IMG/VR virus record: IMGVR_UViG_3300044712_000083
Coordinates: 50,192 to 114,191 of that record
Length of the DNA: 64,000 bases
Direction: 5' to 3' (one strand)
From: a virus
Position numbers and translations under genes: made by a program. This document shows positions 1 to 8,700 of the stretch, piece by piece (the first letter of the stretch is position 1; each line of letters opens with the position of its first letter). The notes beneath the pieces were generated by a model. It ran no database searches. It saw only the letters and a program-made list of their open reading frames with translations, and was not told the DNA's origin.

Positions 1-427
1 CTGCATATTTAGTTATGGTCATTGTTTCCTTAACTATAGGAATCTTGAAGTTATCTTTGGTAGTACGTTTGCCAAGTTTGTTTTCAGACACAGTGTCTGT
101 AACTTGAATGTATCCGTGTGTACCAACTTTAATAGAGTCTTTATAAACACGTTTAGATGCATAGTTCTTAACCAATGCATCATATTGTTTCTTCAACCCA
201 TTGTAATTTGTATCAGGTTGATATTTTGTAACCAACACTTCGTGGTTTACAGGAATCTCATGTACAATAGGAACCTCTTTAACAATAGTTTTTTCGTGCA
301 CTTCCCATGTAGTATCGTGTACAACTAATGTATCTGGACCTTTTACACCTTCATGCTTAGAATTGTTATAGAAATATATAACTAATGTGCCAAGAATGAT
401 GATGATTGCTAATGTTAGTTTTTTCAT
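1..427 (-). CDS. membrane-anchored spanin-like protein, partial at the window edge
   Basis: The reading frame starts at the ATG at 427 (minus strand) and runs off the left edge, so about 142 residues are visible. The N-terminus is MKK followed by a hydrophobic stretch (residues about 4-18, LTLAIIIILGTLVIYF-like), then a polar, lysine/valine-rich region with repeated short VHE/VTK-type segments. This is the shape of an inner-membrane-anchored periplasmic protein such as an i-spanin or another lysis accessory. It lies 8 bases after the stop of a two-helix holin-like gene, which supports a lysis role. The C-terminus is not visible. A generic phage membrane protein is the alternative. Function is inferred from topology and position only. 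Confidence 0.6.
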   Translation of the reverse strand, partial: MKKLTLAIIIILGTLVIYFYNNSKHEGVKGPDTLVVHDTTWEVHEKTIVKEVPIVHEIPVNHEVLVTKYQPDTNYNGLKKQYDALVKNYASKRVYKDSIKVGTHGYIQVTDTVSENKLGKRTTKDNFKIPIVKETMTITKYA

Positions 428-435
428 AAGAGATG

Positions 436-741
436 TTATCCCTCTTCGTAAGGGGCTGGTTGTTCATTCTTATCACCAGCTTCTCCTTTTGTTTTCTTTC
501 CCATGACGTTCTCAACGCCAGAGATACCAAAACAACCAAGAACAATGATGGTTAAAGAATTAAATACGTAATCGTTAAGAACCAATTCTTTTCCATAGTA
601 TCCTGTAACTAAATCTACAGTAACTACAATAAGCATAAACAAGAATGCGATAGCTCCAATGATGGACTTCTCATTCCAATCGTTATCATCTTTAAAAATG
701 CTGAAGAAAGATTCTTTAGGATCTTCAATTAAATGTTTCAT
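436..741 (-). CDS. holin-like protein with two membrane helices
   Basis: This 101-residue protein has two strong hydrophobic segments (about residues 27-47, IIGAIAFLFMLIVVTVDLV, and about 57-77, YVFNSLTIIVLGCFGISG). A short acidic N-terminal tail and a charged C-terminal tail rich in K, E and P flank them. Size and topology match class II-type phage holins. It overlaps the end of the upstream 96-residue membrane protein by 17 bases and is followed by another membrane-anchored gene, so the three form a compact lysis-type cassette after the tail fibre. No endolysin is visible here. The peptidoglycan-active domains seen in this window are in a virion protein. The holin call rests on topology and context. 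Confidence 0.6.
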   Translation of the reverse strand: MKHLIEDPKESFFSIFKDDNDWNEKSIIGAIAFLFMLIVVTVDLVTGYYGKELVLNDYVFNSLTIIVLGCFGISGVENVMGKKTKGEAGDKNEQPAPYEEG

Positions 742-1015
742 ATTTTTTAGGGGTTAGGTCATTATCATTCATCACTGCAACAACCTCATGCATATTTACC
801 TGCTTAGGTAATTTAGATGGAGGCATTGGTACTTTATACGATGTCTTATATACTTCTCTCTCTAGTCCTTCTATACGTACCACTGTACCAGCAGACACTT
901 CAATTAACTTATCAACCTTAGTATTCAATGTATTTAATTGATAGCTAAACCAACCAAACACTCCTACAACAGCATAGGATAGAGCATTGTCTTTTAAGTC
1001 TTGAAAAGAGGCCAT
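725..1015 (-). CDS. small membrane protein of the lysis cassette
   Basis: This 96-residue protein has one weak membrane segment (about residues 13-27, SYAVVGVFGWFSYQL) followed by a heptad-like helical stretch (NTLNTKVDKLIEVSAGTVVRIEGLE), then a proline-rich, variable tail. This resembles small phage proteins annotated as class III holins or i-spanins. The start codon lies only 9 bases downstream of the T-run of a strong minus-strand terminator hairpin (1024-1065). Expression therefore probably depends on read-through or on initiation from the promoter at 1141-1172. Its end overlaps the following holin-like gene. The exact lysis role is not established. Confidence 0.55.
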   Translation of the reverse strand: MASFQDLKDNALSYAVVGVFGWFSYQLNTLNTKVDKLIEVSAGTVVRIEGLEREVYKTSYKVPMPPSKLPKQVNMHEVVAVMNDNDLTPKKYETFN

Positions 1016-1023
1016 AGGTATAG

Positions 1024-1065
1024 AAAAACCATAGAATCCCCAGCCTTTTCAGGAGGGGATCTATG
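1024..1065 (-). terminator. Rho-independent terminator/attenuator directly before the lysis genes
   Basis: On the minus strand, arms at 1055-1065 and 1030-1041 pair over 11 bp with one bulged base. A distal helper stem CCT/AGG closes a GAAA tetraloop. The hairpin is followed by a run of five T (1024-1028 on the plus strand as A). The next start codon is at 1015. It could terminate the fibre/142-residue transcript, or attenuate transcripts that start at 1141-1172. Confidence 0.75.
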
Positions 1066-1135
1066 TAGTTTAACAAAAAGAGAGAATGAAAAATCTTAGG
1101 AGGATTCCGAAGAGTTGAAGTTGGTAGGAAACTTC
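1024..1135 (-). ncRNA. candidate small RNA or regulatory leader upstream of the lysis cassette
   Basis: A Bacteroidota-type promoter at 1141-1172 would start transcription near 1134. About 110 bases later lies the terminator at 1024-1065. In between, minus-strand arms at 1130-1135 and 1117-1122 (GAAGTT/AACTTC) form another hairpin right at the predicted 5' end, and no open reading frame of note is present. The unit could be a free-standing sRNA or a leader that controls read-through into the 96-, 101- and 142-residue membrane genes. No known family is recognised. Confidence 0.4.
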
Positions 1136-1140
1136 TGTAG

Positions 1141-1172
1141 CAAATATATGTAAGCTAAATTAAATAAGCAAG
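1141..1172 (-). promoter_or_regulatory. Bacteroidota-type promoter for the lysis leader
   Basis: The minus strand reads CTTG (1169-1172), a 20-base spacer, then TATATTTG (1141-1148). This matches the known Bacteroidetes/Flavobacterium consensus TTTG-N19-23-TAnnTTTG with one mismatch in the upstream box. It lies just after the stop of the 142-residue gene at 1188. Confidence 0.5.
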
Positions 1173-1187
1173 TAAATTATATAAAAT

Positions 1188-1616
1188 TTATGAAACTAAC
1201 TTAAATAACACTACATAATTGTCATTGGTGGTAACGCTTTCTAAATCTGAGATAGATAGAGGAGTGTATTCAATTTCTTTCTTCTCATTTAATAATTCTG
1301 TATAGCGTTGTTGAAGTTCAATAAACTTTGGATTGATTTTAGTTTTAGCTTCATCTTCAAACATCTCAACAGTTATATTACCATCTTCTTTTTCTTCACC
1401 GTATTCTTTAATTAACTCAGTTTTTAATTTATCAAGAATTTCTTTTTCTTTTACTAATTCAGTAGCAATTTTTGATAAACGATACTTAGTTGCAAGATTA
1501 AGTTTCTCTTTGAGGAAACCTTCCACAACTCTTTGATTTGTTTGGGGATCTGTAAATCCGTTCAACTCAGCTTCTAATGTAAGAATCTCAGCTAATGATA
1601 ATTCAATTTGTGCCAT
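1188..1616 (-). CDS. small coiled-coil protein after the tail fibre gene
   Basis: This 142-residue protein is mostly helical and charged. It has an N-terminal motif, LSLAEILTLEAELNG, followed by long K/E-rich heptad-like stretches and a short beta-like C-terminus. Similar small proteins that begin with a 'LAEI..LE.EL.G' helix occur next to tail fibre or lysis genes in Bacteroidota phages, but I cannot assign a function. It has its own promoter candidate (1639-1671) and is followed by the leader/terminator before the lysis genes. A fibre chaperone or a regulatory lysis protein would fit the position. Neither is shown by the sequence. Confidence 0.65.
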   Translation of the reverse strand: MAQIELSLAEILTLEAELNGFTDPQTNQRVVEGFLKEKLNLATKYRLSKIATELVKEKEILDKLKTELIKEYGEEKEDGNITVEMFEDEAKTKINPKFIELQQRYTELLNEKKEIEYTPLSISDLESVTTNDNYVVLFKLVS

Positions 1617-1638
1617 TTTTATTTAGTTAGTTTATTTG

Positions 1639-1671
1639 CAAATATATAAAATTAATAATAAGTAAACGAAA
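1639..1671 (-). promoter_or_regulatory. Bacteroidota-type promoter before the 142-residue gene
   Basis: The minus strand reads TTTC (1668-1671), a 21-base spacer, then a perfect TATATTTG (1639-1646). The start codon follows at 1616. The upstream box overlaps the last codons of the tail fibre gene. Confidence 0.45.
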
Positions 1672-4600
1672 GTTGGGAAGCATCTCTCGCAAATATCATA
1701 ATAGTCGCAGCAGCTTTAAATCCGCCAGCTCCAGTACCCGTTGTTGCTGTAATTATATATCCGTTTCCATCAGTATTCATTTCTCTTTGATATCCACCAA
1801 CATTATTACCTCCAAACCACTGTAAGTCAAAATATTTATCAACATGAACACCACTTCCATCACTCCATCCTCCAAATTGATATGCTACTCCAGAACCTGT
1901 ACTTGCTGCTGAATTTGGAGGATAGTTGTCAAAGTTTAATCCAAAAATAAATCCAGTAAAGTAGTTATTTACCCCTGCGTATATTTTTACAAATTTAGTA
2001 GAGCCAACCTTGTTAACTGAATGGCTAACCATCTTCATACCAGCCACGTTGGTATCTACACCTCTAAATCCAACAGGTCCAAATAAATCTAAACCACCAG
2101 TATATCCTGAGCCATTATTATTCATTCTTACCATCCAATAAGAAGAACTATTTAACATACCAGCATAACCAGGTTCGCTATATAATCCTAATAATGAAGT
2201 ACCTCCATATGCATTTCTTAGCCATAATCTAGGGTATCCACCAGTAGCTCCTATATTCCAATCATTTGAACTTGTTGAATAAAAGTGGTTTGTGGTTGCT
2301 TGATTATATAGTCCAGTTCCAGAATTGTTATTTCTTAACCATCCATTAGCATAGATATCAAAAAATGTTGGGCTACTACCAGTTGCTAAATTTTGATTAA
2401 TGGAATATGCAGTGATATTACTTGCGTTACCAGAAATACTTATTCCCCAAGTCCCTGTAGCACCAGTTCCATTTGTTGGAACATATGTACTATTGTCATA
2501 AGAGATAGTAGTACCCGATGCCTTTACAAATCCTGTACCATTTAAAACAGTTCCAGCAGGTATTGTCCAGCTTCTATCTGCTGATAGATCATAAGCTGTA
2601 CCATTGATTGTAAGTGTACGAGAAGTTGGTACTTTATTATTAAATGTAGTCCAGTCAGCAGCAGATAATGCTCCTCTGTTAGATGCACTAGCTGTAGGTA
2701 CATTTAATGTAATTACAGGCGTTGTAGTTCCGTTTGCTACAGATGATGATATATCTGTACCTGTAGTTCCAATTGTAAGAGCTGCTACAGATGTAACAGT
2801 TCCTGTGTTAGATGTATAACCGTTAGGGTTAGATGCAGGATAGTAAGCTGTTGTATCTAGTGCAAACGTATTAGGTCCTGTCATCTTTACAAATGATTCA
2901 GAAACAAAAGCTAGTGTTGCTAAAGATGTTAAATTTGCAGAACCTGCCTGTTTACTATTGAAAGTGTTCCAATCAGTTGAACTTAAATAACCATCAGTTG
3001 ATGTAGTAGATTGTGTAATAGAGAATGTTCTATTAGCACTTAGATTACCACCACCTTGTAGAGGAGCTGTAGTGGATATAGTTATAGCTGCATTTGCAGG
3101 AGTGTATCCTAATACACCAGAAATAGATTTATTTACCCACAACTGATTACCTGAAATAGTCTCTAAGAATAATCCTTGACCATCTGTTTTAGGAGCAGTG
3201 ATTAATACATCATGTATTTCATTTAACTCAAAACCATTCTGGATGTTTACAAAGATTTCACCATTGTTAGATTGCTTTCTTGTAACAACACCGATGTAAA
3301 CCATGTGAGCAGGAGCTACAGGTTTGTTAGCTAGTCCATATAATAATGTACCATTAGGTCCTAACCATACAGGATCCCCCGCAGCGTTTGCAGCAGATGT
3401 ATTTAGTCCTGTAACTAAACCATAAGTTACACATTTAACAATATCATTTAATGCACCACCTGTCTCAAGTAAACCGAATGTTTTAGACGATCCTGCTTCT
3501 GTTAAGTTTGAAGATGCTACAACAATTATATTAGTACCATCTGCGCCAGAAACATACACTGGTGTTCCTTTTGTTAAAGCTGCGCCTAACTTAACTTCAT
3601 TTTTAACTTGAGTAGCATAGTTATCAATCCATTGTGTATTGTAGTCTGTAGCATCAATTTTAGCTAAGATTTGTCCAGCAGTACCACCAGTAGGTAATGC
3701 ACCTCCAGTAGAAATAGTCCACGTTCTATCTGCTGATAAATCATATGATGTACCATTAATAGTTAATGTGCGAGTTGTTGGTACATATCCAGCTAATGCT
3801 GCACTAGTAATATAACCAGCAGGGTTTGTAGAATTATATGGTGTATAACCTAACGCACCTGTAATATCTCCTGATGAGAGTGTCACAGCTCCTGTACGCG
3901 TATTGAATGACGTAACACCACCTTGATATTGAGGAATATTTAATACACCAGTTATATTATCATATGTAGCTGCACCAGATGTTCCAGTTGTTGTAAGAGA
4001 GATAGCTGTACGAGCACGAGCAGGAGTGTAATATAAGTTAGTTAATCCTTCAGGAATATCAGAAGATGCTAACGATACAGCACCTGTCTGACCATTAACA
4101 GATACAACAGCATCTGTATTATCTACTTGTTGCCAAGCTGTACCATCAAAGATAATCCAGTCACCTAAATTCCAGTCTGAGATACCATCAATAGTTGTAG
4201 ATCCAGGAACAGAAACAATATAATACCATCCTGTTGTACCTACACCAGATGTGATAGTTGGCGTATTTGTAGAAGCATTCCAAGTTCCTTTGTAGATAGA
4301 GCCGCCAATCAAACCATTGATTTGATTCTGCACTTTACCAAATGCTTCTAGAATGCTATCTGTAGCAACTACAGAACCACCAGTAATATTAATACCTGTC
4401 AATACTTTGCCAGTAACAGCAGAGTTAGATAGAGTGACGTTAGCAGAACCAGGTCCTGATGCAGAAGCTTCTCCTGTTAAATCAGTGATATAATTACCAG
4501 CAGCCTGTTTACTGTTAAACGTATTCCAATCTGTAGAAGAAAGATATCCGTCTGTAGATATACTAGCTTGAGAAATTGTAATATTAGGAGTAGTTCCTCC

Positions 4601-5677
4601 TGAAGAAGCTAATGGAGCAGAAGCTGTAACACCTGTAACAGATCCTGTGTTTGTAGCAGCTACTGTAAAGTTTGGATAGGATCCAGTAACATTAATACCC
4701 GTACCAGCAGCAATAGATACAACTTGATCAGGTGCTGTGTTAGTAATAGTAATGTTAGGAGTTGTAGCAGGATTAGTTACACTAACAGAAATACCTGTAC
4801 CTGCTGTAGCAGATACGTTAGTTACACTACCTCCACCAGGAAGTGTCCAAGATCTATCAGCTTGAAGAGTTTGTGTAATACCATTAATAGTGATAGTTCT
4901 TGTATTAGGTACAGGTGTGAATCCTAATGCAGAGTTAATATCAAGACCTGTAACAGGTGTAGCACCTGTAACTAATCCTTTTGCATTAACCTTAAATTTT
5001 AAAAAAGTGTTATTTGTATAAACATTTAGGTTAACATCATTCAATGTTAATGTTGTTGTAGATCCCGTTGATCCACTACCATATACATCTCCTGTGAACG
5101 ATAGAACAGAAGACGGTAAGCTAATAGCTGTAGAAGTTACAGCAGTAACTCTACCTTTAGAGTCCACTGTAATACGTGGTACATGTGTACCATCTCCATA
5201 TATTCCAGGATTACTATTTACACTAGCTAACGTAGCAACAGCTGTCCCTGGACCAGATGCAACAACATCTCCAGATAAGTTTGTAATATATGCACCTGCA
5301 ACTTGATAAGGTGTAGAGTCTAATGTACCATCTCCTTTTAGAAACTCAGAAGCTGTACCACCAGCTGTAGCAAGTTTAGAACCAATGATTGGACCAACAA
5401 ACGATAATGTGAAATTACCACCAATGGTTGTATCTTCAATCAACGAACCACCAAGCTTAACTGGCTGACCAGGAGATAGTTGCACAACACCGTTGGTAAA
5501 TATATATCCAACATGAGAATCTCCAAACTTAGCATCTATCTTTTGTAGAGCAGTTTGAATAGAATCATTTTGAGTAATACCAGTGTATGTCAAAGTGTTA
5601 CCTTCGTAGAACACGCAGGTAGAGTTCAATATAACTGGGCACATATCAGCCGTGCATAATATATCCATGGTATGCAA
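1652..5677 (-). CDS. tail fibre / receptor-binding protein
   Basis: This 1341-residue protein is built from Gly/Ser/Thr-rich beta repeats typical of Bacteroidota phage fibres. The module DGYLSSTDWNTFNSKQ occurs at about residues 375-391 and 893-909, with a divergent copy (LSAADWTTFNNK) near 1003. A second module, TLTINGTxYDLSADRxW, occurs near 260 (variant), 635 and 1020. Short VTSVxAxTG-type and PNITI segments recur between them. The last 200 residues are not repetitive, are rich in W, Y, N and G, and probably form the receptor-binding tip. Position after the cargo genes and before the lysis cassette fits a fibre. An alternative start is the Met at codon 4. No intramolecular chaperone (peptidase S74) motif was noticed. 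Confidence 0.85.
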   Translation of the reverse strand: MHTMDILCTADMCPVILNSTCVFYEGNTLTYTGITQNDSIQTALQKIDAKFGDSHVGYIFTNGVVQLSPGQPVKLGGSLIEDTTIGGNFTLSFVGPIIGSKLATAGGTASEFLKGDGTLDSTPYQVAGAYITNLSGDVVASGPGTAVATLASVNSNPGIYGDGTHVPRITVDSKGRVTAVTSTAISLPSSVLSFTGDVYGSGSTGSTTTLTLNDVNLNVYTNNTFLKFKVNAKGLVTGATPVTGLDINSALGFTPVPNTRTITINGITQTLQADRSWTLPGGGSVTNVSATAGTGISVSVTNPATTPNITITNTAPDQVVSIAAGTGINVTGSYPNFTVAATNTGSVTGVTASAPLASSGGTTPNITISQASISTDGYLSSTDWNTFNSKQAAGNYITDLTGEASASGPGSANVTLSNSAVTGKVLTGINITGGSVVATDSILEAFGKVQNQINGLIGGSIYKGTWNASTNTPTITSGVGTTGWYYIVSVPGSTTIDGISDWNLGDWIIFDGTAWQQVDNTDAVVSVNGQTGAVSLASSDIPEGLTNLYYTPARARTAISLTTTGTSGAATYDNITGVLNIPQYQGGVTSFNTRTGAVTLSSGDITGALGYTPYNSTNPAGYITSAALAGYVPTTRTLTINGTSYDLSADRTWTISTGGALPTGGTAGQILAKIDATDYNTQWIDNYATQVKNEVKLGAALTKGTPVYVSGADGTNIIVVASSNLTEAGSSKTFGLLETGGALNDIVKCVTYGLVTGLNTSAANAAGDPVWLGPNGTLLYGLANKPVAPAHMVYIGVVTRKQSNNGEIFVNIQNGFELNEIHDVLITAPKTDGQGLFLETISGNQLWVNKSISGVLGYTPANAAITISTTAPLQGGGNLSANRTFSITQSTTSTDGYLSSTDWNTFNSKQAGSANLTSLATLAFVSESFVKMTGPNTFALDTTAYYPASNPNGYTSNTGTVTSVAALTIGTTGTDISSSVANGTTTPVITLNVPTASASNRGALSAADWTTFNNKVPTSRTLTINGTAYDLSADRSWTIPAGTVLNGTGFVKASGTTISYDNSTYVPTNGTGATGTWGISISGNASNITAYSINQNLATGSSPTFFDIYANGWLRNNNSGTGLYNQATTNHFYSTSSNDWNIGATGGYPRLWLRNAYGGTSLLGLYSEPGYAGMLNSSSYWMVRMNNNGSGYTGGLDLFGPVGFRGVDTNVAGMKMVSHSVNKVGSTKFVKIYAGVNNYFTGFIFGLNFDNYPPNSAASTGSGVAYQFGGWSDGSGVHVDKYFDLQWFGGNNVGGYQREMNTDGNGYIITATTGTGAGGFKAAATIMIFARDASQLSFTYY

Positions 5678-5715
5678 TTAAATTTTAATATAAAAATACG
5701 GAATTGTGTTGAGTT

Positions 5716-5743
5716 GTAGGATAGTTATAGAAAACTATCCTAC
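5716..5743 (-). terminator. strong hairpin between the 1841-residue gene and the fibre gene
   Basis: This is a perfect 11-bp inverted repeat (5716-5726 and 5733-5743) with a 6-base loop, 10 bases after the stop codon at 5753. No T-run follows on either strand, so it is either a factor-dependent terminator, an RNA-stabilising 3' hairpin or a processing site. Confidence 0.45.
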
Positions 5744-5752
5744 ATAATATAG

Positions 5753-8700
5753 CTATCGCATATTGTTCTCTGCCTGAATTGTAATATCAAATTCTTTAGC
5801 AAAGTCATTACTAAATGATGCACCTAAGTTAATCACTGGTTTGAAACCTGGAGTTAACTTCATCAATGTTTTAATAGGGTAAACTTTCTTTCTAACTTCT
5901 TCAGGAGTTGTTTCTGCATCAAAATCTTGTCCTGTAATTTCTTGACCTAATTGTCCAGCAAACTTAAATACGTCTGCAAACAATCCTAATGCAGGAAGTT
6001 TATCTCCAGAAAGAATACGCTCAATCTCCATAGGGTTATAGAAGAATGAAAGCTCATCTGTAAACTTGTTCAGCATACGTTCTGTGTAACGCTTAGCGTT
6101 CTTCGTAGCTTTATCATCATCATCGTCTGGAGCAATCAAACCAAATCCACCTGTGAACAAGATTGTCATCAATGTAAATAATATACCAAGCTCTTTAATC
6201 TGATTACGAAGGTTGTTTACAATCATATCAGTGAAATCAGCTTTGGACATATTCATCTCTGTTCCTGTACGATCTTTCCACTCTTTCTTATACTTAAGGA
6301 ATAGCTCATCAATGATCGCCATACCCTTCTCATTAGCAGTTAGAATGTTAGTGATGTTAGAGGATAAGTCACGAACACTAGTTACCCATACAGTTGTTAA
6401 TAATCTAAGACGACCTATATCATATCTTTCTCCAGTTACTTTTCCTGTTACAGGATCAATACGTACAGAGAAGTCATCACTTGTTTTCTTGAACTCTGAG
6501 AAACGTACATCAACAAGACGAGGAATCCAGTTTTGGAATACCATCGCACTTCTTGCCCAGATGTTCATACCTGCTTTATTAATATCACCGTTAGATAAGT
6601 TACCCGTGATACTTCTAGCAATGTTTCTTGATAGATTAGTTAGACGTTGTGTCTCATCTAAGTTATTCAAGTCTAATCCAGGGATAACAAGCTTACCGTT
6701 TTCTAAACGTTTAGTAACCCACATGGACTTTGTCTTCTTAAGCTCCTCAATCTCTTCATTAATTTTTTTCTTACTTTCTCTGTATAGAGCAGAAGAGTCA
6801 GCTCTGTTCTGATACTTAGCACTCACATACTGTTTGATATTAACAATGTTACCATCAACAACCATGGAGTTCTTCATCAATGTCAAGAACACAGCTTTAT
6901 CAATAAACTCTTCGGGCTTTCTCATGAAGAACATTAACATGTCTCCAAGGTTAGCTCTAGTAAGTGCTGAGATACCTGCCTCCTCATATAGCTTCTTAAA
7001 CGGACTATCTTTAAGTGGCATGAATGTTTCCATCAATTGAACGAATGTTTCTGCACTTTCTTCATTTTGAAATATACCACTCATTAAATCAGCCTCACTA
7101 CTTAAGAACTCTCTACTTTTAAAGTATGTACCAGCTAATGCAGACATCTGAATGTTTGCACCAAATAAGTTGGCAAGACCAGAGAACGGATCAAGACCTA
7201 ATGCTTTCAACTGATACCACTTATTGATCTTCTCCATTGTCTTAACTGCAGACAAAGGTGTAGGATTCTCTTTGTACACTTCTCTACCAGCAGCCTTGTT
7301 AATCAATCGCTTAATGATATTCATAGGATTACCTATAGCAGTATCTGCATCAGATAAAGGATATCTTTGCTGTAACACTAATGCTTTGTAGAAGTTATCA
7401 TACGTCTCAGTGTTTTCTTTATTCTCTGTAGTAATAACTACTGGTGTACCATCTTCTTTAGTAACAACGTCACCAAGTCTAGTTGTTTGTAAGTGTCCTT
7501 TGAACTCTTCAATTGTACTAAGTAGTTTCAACTGACCAGACACTTCTTTCAAATACTTGTACTTCTGTACGTGTTGAATATATAACACCAAGTTTGCAAA
7601 GATGTCCTCACTAATTTGTGAAAAGTCTGTAGTATCACCAGCTTCTTTCTTTGTAAAGTCTTTGGTGTAGTATTTAGGAATACCGTTCTCAATCTGTTGT
7701 GTAAATTGGTTAATCTCACCAAGTCCAACATCTTTAGATGTAATTCTTAAATCATCTCCAATCTTACCTAAGTTCTCATAGAAATTAGCAATAGCAGAAC
7801 CCACACCATCAAATGCAACCTCCTCAGCCATAGTCTTAGCAACAAATGGTAAGAAGGTTTTCTTAATCATGTTACTAATGTATCCTTCTTCTGCAGCAAT
7901 ATTGTTTACTTTCTCAATAAAGTTATAGAGCTTTAATAATCCTGGATCCTGCATAATTCTTTTGTATTCTTCTGAATACCATTTCTCAAGAGGATGACGC
8001 TTAACAATATAGTTATTCCAACCATCAAAGTCTACACGGTCAATATCATATTTACGTTTCTGTTGTTCAATTAAGAACTTTCTACGTTTGATAGTCTCAT
8101 CGTCATTACCTGGATTGTTTCTTTCTATAGATTTTATTTGTCTATCAAGAACTTCAGCAGCCTCTTTCTTATAAGCTTCTACATCAATATTATTTAGTAA
8201 CCAGTTCTTATCTCCACCTTCTGGATCATTAGCATTCTTATCAACAGCCTCACGGAATTCTTTAGTATAAACATATACTAAGTTATTCATTCTCTTACCC
8301 TCATCATCTTTTTGATAGATGCTTCTAATCTTCTCCATGACGTTACCACCTTCCATCAGTTCTTTTCTGATTTCCAATAGTTCATTAACTAAAGCAATGC
8401 CATCTTTAGAAGCTTTATTTTCTGCAGCTTGTGTAACCTTAAATAAGATTTGTAAAGACTTCGAACCTAAGTCAGATACTCCACGGAACCAAGAGCTAAT
8501 ACCTTTGATTACAGCTTCTGGATCCATCAATCCACCAACTAAGTTTCTCCATCCAATATACTTATCACCAAACCCGCCTTTACCTATTAATAACTTCTTA
8601 ACACTTTGTTGAGTTCTAGCAATAGCACTTGCTTCTAATGTAAGTTCTTCTAATACACGTTTTCTTTCTGCAACTTGTTTCTTCTCCTCTTTAGTCTTAG

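Noticed and set aside
1652-5677. CRISPR-like array, suggested by recurring modules in the fibre gene
   Set aside because: The repeats are in-frame, degenerate and encode protein modules; there are no uniform direct repeats with unique spacers.
6213-6812. 199-residue plus-strand reading frame inside the 1841-residue gene
   Set aside because: It is antisense to a well-supported coding region, with leucine/serine-rich composition typical of shadow frames.
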